In this document: one piece after another, positions 49,601 to 59,342 of the stretch
Layout of the letters: every line of letters starts with the position of its first letter
Numbering within the stretch: the stretch's first letter is position 1
Origin: Virgisporangium ochraceum
Lineage (GTDB): Bacteria > Actinomycetota > Actinomycetes > Mycobacteriales > Micromonosporaceae
Assembly (NCBI RefSeq): GCF_016863655.1
Contig: NZ_BOPH01000003.1
Span: 1 to 64,000, forward strand
Reading direction: 5' to 3'
DNA: 64,000 nucleotides
Program-made: the position numbers and the translations under genes
The notes under the pieces: generated by a model
What the model was told of the DNA's origin: nothing
What the model saw: only the letters and a program-made list of their open reading frames with translations
Databases searched by the model: none

Positions 49601-49828
49601 TTGGAGGTCAAGATCGGCGTCCAGTACGCAGCCCGCGAGCTGGTGCTGGAAAGCGGTCAGACGCCGGCAGAGGTCGAGAAGGCCGTGACCGAGGCGCTCT
49701 CCGACGACGACGGGGTCCTCAACCTGGTCGACGAGAAGGGCCGTCGCATCATCGTGCCCGTCAGCAAGGTCGCGTACGTCGAGATCGCGGAGGCGGTGAC
49801 CCGGAAGGTCGGCTTCACCGTGAGCTGA
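49601..49828 (+). CDS. DUF3107 family protein
   Basis: 75 residues starting at TTG 49601; the strong AGGAGGAGACC lead fixes the start. The sequence EVKIGVQYAARELVLESGQTPAEVEKAVTEAL ... GRRIIVPVSKVAYVEIAEAV is the whole DUF3107 domain, an actinobacteria-specific small protein of unknown function. A bidirectional terminator follows. Confidence 0.93.
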   Translation: MEVKIGVQYAARELVLESGQTPAEVEKAVTEALSDDDGVLNLVDEKGRRIIVPVSKVAYVEIAEAVTRKVGFTVS

Positions 49829-49848
49829 CCCTGTCCGGGTGTCCATAC

Positions 49849-49876
49849 ACGGGCGGTTCCCTCGGGAGCCGCCCGT
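49849..49876. terminator. Bidirectional terminator
   Basis: A 12-bp stem with one G-U pair (49849-49860 / 49865-49876) and a 4-nt loop sits between the convergent DUF3107 and ferritin-like genes, serving both. Confidence 0.8.
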
Positions 49877-49881
49877 TCTGG

Positions 49882-50670
49882 TCAGTTGTTGAGCCCCACC
49901 GAGGTCATGCGGGCCGAGTGTGCCGAGGTGAGCCGCTTGAACAGGCTGGCCGCCTGGTCGCCGACGCCCACCATCACCAGGGCCACCAGGTCGGCATGGG
50001 CCACCGCGACCTGCTGCGCCTGCGACAGCGCCTCCCCCGACAGTCGCCGCGCCCACATCGACAGCCGGTTGGCCACCTTCGGGTCGGCGGCGATGGCCGC
50101 CCGGATCTCCTCGGCCGAGAACTCTTCGAAGCGCGACTCGTGCAGCACGTCGAGCACCAGCTCCCGGTCGGGCGAGCGGAGGAAGCCGGCGATCTCGCGG
50201 TAGAAGTCGTCGGCGAGCCCTTCACCGATGTAGGCCTTGGTGAGCGCCTCGAGCCAGTCGTTGGGCTCGGTCTTCGCGTGGTACTCCTGCAGCGGACCCA
50301 CGAAGGGAGACATCGCCGCCTCCGGGTCGGTGCCCAGCTCCCGCAGCCGGTCGGCGAGCCGGCAGTAGTTGTCGATCTCCCGACCGGCCATCTCGCTGAG
50401 GATCGCCCGGCGGGTGAGGTCGGGCGCGAGGCGGGCGTCGGCGGCCATCCGGTCGAAGGCGACCAGCTCCGCGTAGGCGAGGAGCCCGAGCAGCTCGATC
50501 ACCGCCGCCCCGCCCGACGGGTCCTCGGCGGGCGCGGATGCCTCGGAGGTCGCGGATGCGTCGGGCGCCGCGGATGCCTCGGATGCCCCTGGGGTCGCTG
50601 GTGCCTCCGGGGTCGCGGGGGCCTCGGCGGTGTCGCGGGCCTCCGGCGGCGGGGGTTGGGTCTCGGCCAC
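49882..50670 (-). CDS. Ferritin-like-fold protein (MiaE-like family)
   Basis: 262 residues from GTG 50670. The first 50 residues are Ala/Pro/Ser-rich repeats and vary freely. The rest is a helical bundle with Glu/His pairs of a di-iron site: AELVAFDRMA, EMAGREIDNY, EGLADDFYREIAG and VLHESRFEEFS. The closest family I recognise is the actinobacterial ferritin-like group related to MiaE hydroxylases. Function unknown. Confidence 0.72.
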   Translation of the reverse strand: MAETQPPPPEARDTAEAPATPEAPATPGASEASAAPDASATSEASAPAEDPSGGAAVIELLGLLAYAELVAFDRMAADARLAPDLTRRAILSEMAGREIDNYCRLADRLRELGTDPEAAMSPFVGPLQEYHAKTEPNDWLEALTKAYIGEGLADDFYREIAGFLRSPDRELVLDVLHESRFEEFSAEEIRAAIAADPKVANRLSMWARRLSGEALSQAQQVAVAHADLVALVMVGVGDQAASLFKRLTSAHSARMTSVGLNN

Positions 50671-51168
50671 GTGCGCAGGTTACCGCCCGGCCCACGCGTC
50701 GGCCCGCGGCGCGACCTGTCGGAGCGGTCTCCGGTCCGGCAGGTGCCGGTGCCGACCCACGTCGGGGTGCCGGGAGCAGCGGGTTGCCCCGTTTCGCCCG
50801 CTGCCGCGGTCCCATAGCGGGCGCTACCCCGTCTGCACCCCTCTGCTCACCGACCCGCACCCCAGAGAGCGCTCCCCCATCCGCGCGGCGATGCCACGTT
50901 GATCGGTTTGGCCAGGTACCATGTGCAGAAATGCTCGTACCGCGCCTGCTCCATCGTGAGGCGTGGTGCCGCGCGAGAGGGCCCGCATCCGGCGGGAACC
51001 CCGCGCCTGTCGAACCGGGCCGCGCCCCGCGGCCCTCCGGCGCAGTGCCGCCCACCTGTACCACGGGTGGCGCCGCGTGAAAGCAGCGCTGCACAGCGCG
51101 CGCCGGCGAAAACCGAGCGCACCGATACCGGTCGGGCGCTCCCGCGAGAGAGACACCCCGACAACTCC
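50671..51168. other. 498-bp region before the DEAD-box helicase
   Basis: No convincing gene. The region is very GC-rich; open frames on both strands are Arg/Pro/Ala-rich. DEAD-box helicase mRNAs often have long leaders, and this region could hold one, but I found no clear promoter. Confidence 0.5.
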
Positions 51169-52796
<1,628 letters not shown>

Positions 52797-52800
<4 letters not shown>

Positions 52801-53846
52801 GCGGCGCGTTCGATCCCCGGCGGGTCGGGCGCGAGCTCGCCCGCCGGCGCCGTACCCATGGCGGCCGCGACTGGCCGGCGACGTTCGCCGACCGGCTCAC
52901 CGAGCCGCTGCCCGGTCCAGCCGCAGTGTTCCGGATGATGCGCGAGCGCCGGTCGGCTCCGGTGTCGATGGCTGATGCCGTTCGCATTCCGCGTTCCGTG
53001 TCCGGGTCGCTCCCTTCGTTGGAGACCGGCGTGACCTGGGTGGGGCACGCCACGTACGTGGTGCAGATCGGCGGGAAGGTGATCCTGACCGATCCGGTGT
53101 GGTCGCGGCGCATCCCGGGCACGCCGGCCCGGGTGACCCCGCCGGGGCTGCCCTGGGAGGCGTTGCCGCAAATCGACGCCGTGGTCATCAGCCACAACCA
53201 CTACGACCACCTCGACGCGCCGACGATCCGGCGCCTCCCACGCGACACGCCGGTGTTCGTGCCCGCGATGCTCGGCGCGTGGTTCCGGTCGCGCGGCTTC
53301 CGCGACGTCGTCGAACTGGACTGGTGGGAGTCCCGCCCGCTCGACGGGGTGACCGTCGAGTTCGTGCCCGCGCACCACTGGAGCCGTCGCGGGCTGACCG
53401 ACACGTGCAAGACCCTCTGGGGTGGATGGATCTTCTCCGTTCCGGGCTCCTCGGTTCCGGGCTCCTCGGTTTCGGGCTCCTCGGTTTCGGGCTCCTCGGT
53501 TTCGGGCTCCAAGATCTACTTCGCTGGCGACACCGGCTACGGACACTGGTTCCGCGAGATCGGCGCCCGGCATCCGGACATCGATCTCGCCCTGCTCCCG
53601 GTCGGGGCCTACGAGCCCCGCTGGTTCATGCGCCCGATGCACTGCAACCCCGCGGAGGCGGTCCAGGCATGCGTCGACCTGGGCGCTCCCCGCATGGCGA
53701 CGATGCACTGGGGGACGTTCGTGCTGTCCGCGGAGCCGTTGCTGGCCCCGATGGCGGAGGCCCAGCGCGCGTGGGCCGAGGCAGGCCGTCCCCCGGATGA
53801 TCTCTGGACGTTGGCGGTGGGTGAGTCGCGGGCCCTGTCTCCGTGA
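52797..53846 (+). CDS. Metallo-beta-lactamase-fold hydrolase (NAPE-PLD/UlaG-like)
   Basis: 349 residues from GTG 52797, coupled to the helicase stop. The metal motif is intact: SHNHYDHLDAP (HxHxDH), HHWSRRG, GDTGYG and MHWGTF. It matches the N-acyl-phosphatidylethanolamine phospholipase D-like branch. A five-fold pentapeptide repeat SV(S/P)GS (53436-53510) sits in a loop before GDTGYG, unusual in the family. Likely acts on a lipid or phosphoester; the substrate is unknown. Confidence 0.88.
53436..53510. repeat. 15-bp tandem repeat, five copies
   Basis: Five consecutive 15-bp units encode SVPGS, SVPGS, SVSGS, SVSGS, SVSGS in the metallo-beta-lactamase-fold gene. The last units are nearly identical, so the array probably expanded recently by slippage. 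Confidence 0.93.
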
Positions 53847-53863
53847 CCTGGCACGCTTGACGG

Positions 53864-54997
53864 ATGCCTGAAGCCCTCGATGCCGCCCTGCTGCGTGTCC
53901 GCGACCGACTGCTGGACGCTGATCATCTGGTCCGCGCGGTGGCGGCCGGCCGGCGTCGCGGGCTGCCCGCGGGCCTCGTGCGTGCGGAGGTTCGTCCGGT
54001 GACGCTGAAGGCCGGCCAACGCGTGCAGGTGATGACGAACGACGGCAGCCGGCCGACGGTGCGGAACGTGCTGCCGGGAGAAGAACTGTCCGCCGCCGTG
54101 GACGCGCTGTTGGCGGAGCCGTTCGGCAACTGGCACGTCGAGACGACGACGGAGACCCTGCAGTTGCGGGTCACCAAGCGCGGTGAGGCGCAGGTCCACG
54201 TCTCCTCCTCCTCTTCTTGTTCTCCTGCCTCCGCTCACGACCGGTCCCCTTCACACCTGATCGCCCCCGACGACCCGCTGTTCACCGTCCTCGGTGCCAC
54301 CGCGGCGAAGCGCCGCCAGGTGGACGCGTTCCTGCGTTCCCTGGAAGCCACGGTCGACCTCTCCTTCTCCCCGTTGCGGATCGTCGATCTCGGCTGCGGG
54401 AACGCGTATCTGACGTTTGCCACCTACCGGTACCTTTCCGGGCTCGGTCTGGACGTGACGGTCACCGGGGTCGACGTCCGGGACGACCAGCGAGAGCGGA
54501 ACTCGAAGGTGGCCGAGTCCCTGGGTTGGGGTGACCGGGTCACGTTCGTCGCTGGGACCATCCTGGATGCCCCGGTGGACGGGGCCGATCTGGTACTGGC
54601 GCTGCACGCTTGCGACACCGCAACCGACGAAGCCCTGGCCCGGGCGGTGGGCTGGCGTTCCAAGTGGGTCCTGGCCGCGCCTTGCTGTCATCACGACGTG
54701 GCTGCCCAACTGCGGCGGGGGGAAGCGCCGGAGCCTTATGGGTTGGTGACACGTTACGGGATTTTGAGGGAACGGTTCGCGGATGTGTTGACGGATGGTT
54801 TGCGGGCTTCTTTGTTGAGGCTGTGGGGGTACAGGGTGGAGGTTGTCGAGTTTGTGGACTCTGTGCATACGCCCCGGAATCTGTTGATTCGGGCTTCTTA
54901 TTCGGGGGTGGCGGCTACGGATGCGCAGCGTGCCGAGTACGAGGGGCTGACAAAGTCGTGGGGGGTGATGCCTCGGTTGGAGGAACTTCTCCGATAA
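53864..54997 (+). CDS. SAM-dependent methyltransferase (METTL25/GSTCD-like)
   Basis: 377 residues from ATG 53864. The Rossmann fold begins near 165: RIVDLGCGNAYLTFATYRYL binds SAM. The LHACDTATDEAL and LAAPCCHHD motifs are those of the Methyltransf_32 group. A poly-Ser stretch (about 115) separates it from the N-terminal RNA-binding-like part. The last 250 bases have more G/T-rich codons than the rest. The substrate is unknown, perhaps RNA. Confidence 0.88.
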   Translation: MPEALDAALLRVRDRLLDADHLVRAVAAGRRRGLPAGLVRAEVRPVTLKAGQRVQVMTNDGSRPTVRNVLPGEELSAAVDALLAEPFGNWHVETTTETLQLRVTKRGEAQVHVSSSSSCSPASAHDRSPSHLIAPDDPLFTVLGATAAKRRQVDAFLRSLEATVDLSFSPLRIVDLGCGNAYLTFATYRYLSGLGLDVTVTGVDVRDDQRERNSKVAESLGWGDRVTFVAGTILDAPVDGADLVLALHACDTATDEALARAVGWRSKWVLAAPCCHHDVAAQLRRGEAPEPYGLVTRYGILRERFADVLTDGLRASLLRLWGYRVEVVEFVDSVHTPRNLLIRASYSGVAATDAQRAEYEGLTKSWGVMPRLEELLR

Positions 54998-55004
54998 GGC
55001 TCAT

Positions 55005-56087
55005 CTATCTAGCACGGCGGCTCAGTAGCACCACGGCCCCCACCACGGTAGCCAACCCTGCCACGACGACGAGGGCCGCCACCAAAGCGCCAAGACCCCC
55101 GGCACCGCCAGCGGGAGGATCCGATTGGCCGACCGCGCGGCTTGGACTCGGAGATAATTCCGCGGAAAGCGGTGGCACGTCGGCTGTGAGTGCGGCCACG
55201 GGGTTGACGATCCCGAATCCGTATTCCCTGTCGCGCCCTGGGGGTCCCCGGTCGATCGCCGTCGCTGTCATCCGGTGAACAACTTCTGTCGCCTTGAGTT
55301 CAGGAAATCTCGAACGCACGAGAGCAGCCACCCCAGCAATAATTGCCGTAGATGCGCTTGTCCCGGTGCCCTTAGCGTAACCGCGTGCTCTATCTGTAGA
55401 AACAATATCCACCGCTGGCGCCGCGAGCATTGCCTCGGGACCTGCCACTGAGATATCTGCGTGATTTCCGGCTTGATCAATACCAACCGCCGCAACGACG
55501 CCTGCATAGTTCGCGGGTACCTGAACGCCTACGCTCGGCCGGTTACCAACTCCGGCTACAACAACGATATCCTCCTGCAATGCCCGCTGTATGGCGGTCT
55601 CCAGCAAACGATCATCGCTAGACGTCAGCGCTAGGCAGATTATTTTTGCGCCCATCACCACCGCTTGATCGATACCAGCCGAAACGGATGATGGTCCGTA
55701 GTCAGGAATCGCGATCGGAATGATGACGGCGCGTGGCGCCACACCTAATGCACCGACTACATCTTGTTGTCCCCTAGCGGCTATCAGTCCAGCCATCGAG
55801 GTCCCATGTCCGTTGGAATCGGTACGGCCATCCCCGACACCATTCACGACCGATCCACTACCGACCGCATTGGCCAGGTCAGGATGTGAGGCATCAACTC
55901 CGGTATCAACCACGGCAACCGTCACGCGATCACCCAATGAGATCGAATGTGTCTCACTTATCCGGAGAAACGGTAAGTGCCATTGCGCATCTCTAATGCT
56001 GTCTGCGGCTGCAGCACCTGGCGATAACAGCTGAACGGCCACCGACGTGACAATCCAGAGCGACATGAAACGAAACGCTGCGATCAC
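55005..56087 (-). CDS. Mycosin-like S8 serine protease
   Basis: 360 residues from GTG 56087. Signal peptide (about 1-27), subtilisin domain with Asp in VAVVDTGVD, His in DSNGHGTSMAG and Ser in GTGTSASTAIIAG, a Pro/Ser linker and a C-terminal membrane helix followed by RRAR. This is the mycosin (MycP) layout of type VII secretion systems. The catalytic Ser motif reads GTSAST instead of GTSMAAP. The DNA is clearly AT-richer than its neighbours. The start overlaps the PPE-like stop by four bases. Confidence 0.85.
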   Translation of the reverse strand: MIAAFRFMSLWIVTSVAVQLLSPGAAAADSIRDAQWHLPFLRISETHSISLGDRVTVAVVDTGVDASHPDLANAVGSGSVVNGVGDGRTDSNGHGTSMAGLIAARGQQDVVGALGVAPRAVIIPIAIPDYGPSSVSAGIDQAVVMGAKIICLALTSSDDRLLETAIQRALQEDIVVVAGVGNRPSVGVQVPANYAGVVAAVGIDQAGNHADISVAGPEAMLAAPAVDIVSTDRARGYAKGTGTSASTAIIAGVAALVRSRFPELKATEVVHRMTATAIDRGPPGRDREYGFGIVNPVAALTADVPPLSAELSPSPSRAVGQSDPPAGGAGGLGALVAALVVVAGLATVVGAVVLLSRRAR

Positions 56088-57226
56088 CGATCGATTCCGA
56101 TCACGCCTGGCCCAAGGTCAAAGGGCACTTCTGCCGCTGGCTCGATGACCGGACTAACGTCCTCCGGCACCTCCCACACCATGGTCAGTGGCGCTGGGGG
56201 AACATGACGGTCACCAGCTCCACCGCGAGCACCTCCCATCAACGGAAACGCGGAGGCTGGTACCGCTGACCGATTTGCCTCTATCACACCACCAACAGGA
56301 TTGACCTTTGCCTGTGGCCGGCCTAGGCCCGTGACTGGAGGGAACGGCGCCGTTCCGCTTGCAGCGTGCCCGGCGCTGCCACCGACTCGTGCCACCCTTC
56401 CAATCTCTGGCTGAGCCGAGGGAAGGGGTATCGAACCCATACCCCTGGGACCGACGGTAGAAATCGACGACGGCGCCGCACCCGGCAAGGCACTCGGTTC
56501 CACCCTTGCCGGGAGCGAATCCGAGGATCCCACCGGCTTCGGCGATACCGTAGACCCGGCGAGGCCCGGATGACCATCAATCGCGCCGGTTGACTCAACA
56601 GAAGGCGGCGTCAATCGCGTTGTCATCGCAGCCGTCCGCTTACTCCGACCGTTCCCCGACTGCGCAGCGCTCTGTGATGCGCCGCCTATCGGATCCTTGG
56701 TCCAGATCGGCTGCTCACCTGGCGGAGATAGTTGAACGAGCCGCCGGGAAGATTCCAGGACTTCCTGGTCGTTCTGGGACATGCGGATTCGGGCACGTGC
56801 GTTCAGACCCTCCGGGGAATTCGAGTCACCCAGTGAAACGCGGCGGGCCTGTTCAGCCGTAGGCGCATTCGCGTAGGACTCCCACTCCTGCATCAGTTCA
56901 GCCATGTCGGCCTTGGCGGAGGACAGGCTGGACAGGACGCCGGCGATTGCCGAGTAGTTGGTTGCCGCATCGAGGCTGGCCTGGAGGATCGCCGTCCTCA
57001 GCTGGGTGATGTGCTCGATGAAGGCCTGGGCGGCGGGGCTCTTGCCCGGGGGCCACGCGTAACTCAGCTCGTCGGCGCAGGCTTTCAGGCGACCGGCGTG
57101 ATGGAGGAGCAGGTCGTGGGTTCGCCGCCAGGCGTTGACCTGCTGCCACGCGGTCTGGGTGTCGGCGGCCTGGGCGGAGGCCCACATCTGGGGCACGCTG
57201 CGGCCGGCCCAGGTTCCCTCACTCAA
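56084..57226 (-). CDS. PPE-like type VII secretion protein
   Basis: 380 residues from TTG 57226, overlapping the next gene's stop by eight bases. The N-terminal 160 residues form a helical hairpin-like domain with GTWAGRSVPQMWAS and ADELSYAWPPGKSPAAQAFIEHI, resembling PPE/WXG100 proteins. The remaining 220 residues are Pro/Ser/Gly-rich and low in structure. It is probably a secreted partner or substrate of the mycosin-associated system. No core secretion ATPase gene is present. Confidence 0.65.
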   Translation of the reverse strand: MSEGTWAGRSVPQMWASAQAADTQTAWQQVNAWRRTHDLLLHHAGRLKACADELSYAWPPGKSPAAQAFIEHITQLRTAILQASLDAATNYSAIAGVLSSLSSAKADMAELMQEWESYANAPTAEQARRVSLGDSNSPEGLNARARIRMSQNDQEVLESSRRLVQLSPPGEQPIWTKDPIGGASQSAAQSGNGRSKRTAAMTTRLTPPSVESTGAIDGHPGLAGSTVSPKPVGSSDSLPARVEPSALPGAAPSSISTVGPRGMGSIPLPSAQPEIGRVARVGGSAGHAASGTAPFPPVTGLGRPQAKVNPVGGVIEANRSAVPASAFPLMGGARGGAGDRHVPPAPLTMVWEVPEDVSPVIEPAAEVPFDLGPGVIGIDR

Positions 57227-57695
57227 AGCGCACCTGCCCACCCGAGGGGACAGAGAGCGGATCCGGCTGGCCGGTCGCGGCACGGTCGGCGGCGGAGACC
57301 GCGGCGGCGGCAGCCGCACGGGCTTCGTCCAGGGCGGCCTGGACCTCCAGGTACCTGGCGGCGGTCATGGCGTCGGTGCCCCGGTAGCGGGTCGCGACCA
57401 TACGGGCGGCTTCGACCAGGATCTGTGTGGCGTTGGCGTAGCCGGCCAACTGGTTCACGGCCGCCTGCAGGCAGGACGTGTAGCGCTCACGGGCAGCCTG
57501 CACGTCGGGGCTCTCGTGGCCCATTCCGAAGTAGGAACCCGTCTGGTAGATCCTCATCAGGCCGATGGCCTGCGGTTCGTAGTTGGCCCGGAGCTCACCC
57601 TCGATGGAGCCGGCGAACGTGTCCAGGCCACTGACGTCGACGTCGATGGCGGTCAGCCCGGGGACCGAGCTGGCCGGGTCGTCGAATTCTGGCAT
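57219..57695 (-). CDS. ESX-like helical protein, partner of the PPE-like protein
   Basis: 158 residues from ATG 57695. Predicted mostly helical: ERYTSCLQAAVNQLAGYANATQILVEAARMVATRY and a long Ala-rich helix ALDEARAAAAAAVSAADRAA. The size and operon position fit an ESX/PE-like partner of the downstream protein. No canonical WxG or YxxxD/E motif was found, so the call rests on context. Confidence 0.5.
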   Translation of the reverse strand: MPEFDDPASSVPGLTAIDVDVSGLDTFAGSIEGELRANYEPQAIGLMRIYQTGSYFGMGHESPDVQAARERYTSCLQAAVNQLAGYANATQILVEAARMVATRYRGTDAMTAARYLEVQAALDEARAAAAAAVSAADRAATGQPDPLSVPSGGQVRFE

Positions 57696-57762
57696 GCGAG
57701 CCTCCCCAGATCCGCGGCGCCAAATCTAGCCGATTCGTCGGCCGTGTGTAACTAGGTGATTG

Positions 57763-58488
57763 CTAGCTGTGGATGACCCGGGTGCGGGTACGGGTTCGGC
57801 GCATGATCTGGGCGACGCTGGGATAGCGGGCTTCGATGTCGGCCAGGGGGCGGACGGGGAGGTAGCGGCCGGCCGCGGCGACGGTGATCGACGGGGGCAG
57901 ACGGTTGGTGACCTCGAGCCACAGCTCGTTCGGACCCAGAAGCCAGCGCATCGGGCCCGGCAGGCGTGGGTGCACGGCGGCTCCGTAGTAGTCCGTCAGG
58001 CGTTCGTTCCAGCGGTCGCACGAACGGGAGTCGAAGACCGCCGCCAGCAGGTCGAGGTCGGGTTCGGCCACGGCCAGGTCGAGCCGGACCACGCGCACGG
58101 GCGCACCCTGGACGAACGCGCCCAGCCGGCCGGACAGGACCCACGGGACCGTCGCCAACTCGTCGAATGCGAGGTGGAACGAGTCGACGACGGCGAGGCG
58201 GTCGTCGTCGGACAGCGACAGGACGTCGTCTATCTCGTCGTCGAGGGCTACCAGGTCGGGGCCGATGGGTTCCACGTCGACAGTCACCTTCAGGTCGAGG
58301 ATCGCGAACAGGCGCTCGATGACGTCGGCGGTGGGTGCCCGGACACCGCGCTCGACCTGGGACACCCACTGCTGGCTGACGTGCAGGATCTCGGCGACGC
58401 GAGCCTGGCTCATGCGCCGACGCAGGCGCTCGTTGTGGAATCTCCACCCGAGCCTCGAAGCCAGGCTGGCCGTCGACATGCGGGACAT
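57763..58488 (-). CDS. XRE regulator with a nucleotidyltransferase-like C-terminal domain
   Basis: 241 residues. HTH: RLRRRMSQARVAEILHVSQQWVSQVERGVRAPTADVIERLFAIL (about 22-66). The C-terminal 150 residues include WVLSGRLGAFVQGAPVRVVRLDLAVAEPDLDLLAAVF, reminiscent of minimal nucleotidyltransferases, but the expected metal DxD is not clear. A 17-bp direct repeat brackets the gene. It may be a single-protein toxin-antitoxin-like regulator; function unknown. Confidence 0.7.
   Translation of the reverse strand: MSRMSTASLASRLGWRFHNERLRRRMSQARVAEILHVSQQWVSQVERGVRAPTADVIERLFAILDLKVTVDVEPIGPDLVALDDEIDDVLSLSDDDRLAVVDSFHLAFDELATVPWVLSGRLGAFVQGAPVRVVRLDLAVAEPDLDLLAAVFDSRSCDRWNERLTDYYGAAVHPRLPGPMRWLLGPNELWLEVTNRLPPSITVAAAGRYLPVRPLADIEARYPSVAQIMRRTRTRTRVIHS
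57766..57782. repeat. Left copy of a 17-bp direct repeat around the XRE gene
   Basis: 57766-57782 matches 58530-58546 with one mismatch and contains a DnaA-box-like 9-mer. It overlaps the last XRE codons. Confidence 0.6.
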
Positions 58489-58529
58489 CGTGCACCGCGG
58501 CAGACCGGCCGCACCAGGGTGACTTGAGA

Positions 58530-58546
58530 GCTGTGGATAACCCGGT
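58530..58546. repeat. Right copy of the 17-bp direct repeat
   Basis: Contains TGTGGATAA, the exact reverse complement of the DnaA box TTATCCACA. It lies 42 bases upstream of the XRE start and may be the remnant of a duplicated gene end. Confidence 0.6.
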
Positions 58547-58555
58547 GACGGGTTA

Positions 58556-59338
58556 CTACAAAGTGCAGTTCAGCGTGAATTCGGCCGTCCGCAGGACGCC
58601 GCCGATCGAGAAGTCGAAGAACGCACGGTAGGTTCCGGGACCGGGTGGCGTGACCCAGAACCGCACCTCGCGCCCGTCCGCGCGGGCCGCGTCCTCCGGG
58701 TGCACGTGCACGAACGCCAGGTCGCCGGTCCGCACCAGCACGAGGTGCCCGTACGCACCGAGATACCGGGCCAGCGGTCCGGTCGAGACCCGCAGGGTCA
58801 GCGGCTCCGTGCCGCCCGCACGCAAGCCACCCTCGACGGTCACCGAAACACCCGAAATGCCCAAAATGGCCGGGCCCAGCGGAACCGGCGAAAACGCACC
58901 CGCCACCGACACGAACGAACCGGCAACGGCATCGACCCCGCCAGCGGCGAAGTCGGCGAACACCCGCCACGTACCCGGCGCGCCCAGCGTCAGCGGAACC
59001 GACCACGTCCCGTCCGGACCCATCGACGGATGCAGGTGCTGGTACCCGGTCAGATCCGACCGCACGACCACCACGTGCATCCGCTCGTCGTGCCTGACCG
59101 CGAAGTCCGTCACCGTCTCGCCGGCCGCACCGACCACCCGGAACCGCAGGTCGCGGGCGGAGCCCAGAGGAAAGTCCGACGCTTCGAGAGCCAACGAATA
59201 TTCGGGACCCGCATGCGCGTGGTCGGCCGGCGCGGGCGCGGGACGGGGAACCGACCCCTTCCCCACGAAGTACCCGCAGAACAGCGCCAGCAGCACACCG
59301 ACCATGAACACGGCCCCTCGCCGGGCGACGGGATCCAC
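58556..59338 (-). CDS. Exported protein with paired His motifs
   Basis: 260 residues from GTG 59338. Signal anchor (about 9-27), then two similar beta-rich halves. Each carries a His-x-His-Pro motif: HLHP in the first (LTGYQHLHPSMGP) and HVHP in the second (AFVHVHPED), plus HAHAGPE near the membrane. Such His pairs suggest copper or other metal binding outside the cell. It starts four bases after the RecQ stop. No family name assigned. Confidence 0.7.
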   Translation of the reverse strand: MDPVARRGAVFMVGVLLALFCGYFVGKGSVPRPAPAPADHAHAGPEYSLALEASDFPLGSARDLRFRVVGAAGETVTDFAVRHDERMHVVVVRSDLTGYQHLHPSMGPDGTWSVPLTLGAPGTWRVFADFAAGGVDAVAGSFVSVAGAFSPVPLGPAILGISGVSVTVEGGLRAGGTEPLTLRVSTGPLARYLGAYGHLVLVRTGDLAFVHVHPEDAARADGREVRFWVTPPGPGTYRAFFDFSIGGVLRTAEFTLNCTL

Positions 59339-59342
59339 GGGT

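Noticed and set aside
48770..50056. N-terminal extension of the proline-rich protein
   Set aside because: The extension runs antisense to tetR and DUF3107; GTG 48769 has the proper ribosome site.
50899..51168. 90-codon N-terminal extension of the DEAD-box helicase
   Set aside because: The extension is Arg/Pro-rich, unlike the family, and TIEPTEAAEAL after ATG 51169 is a natural start.
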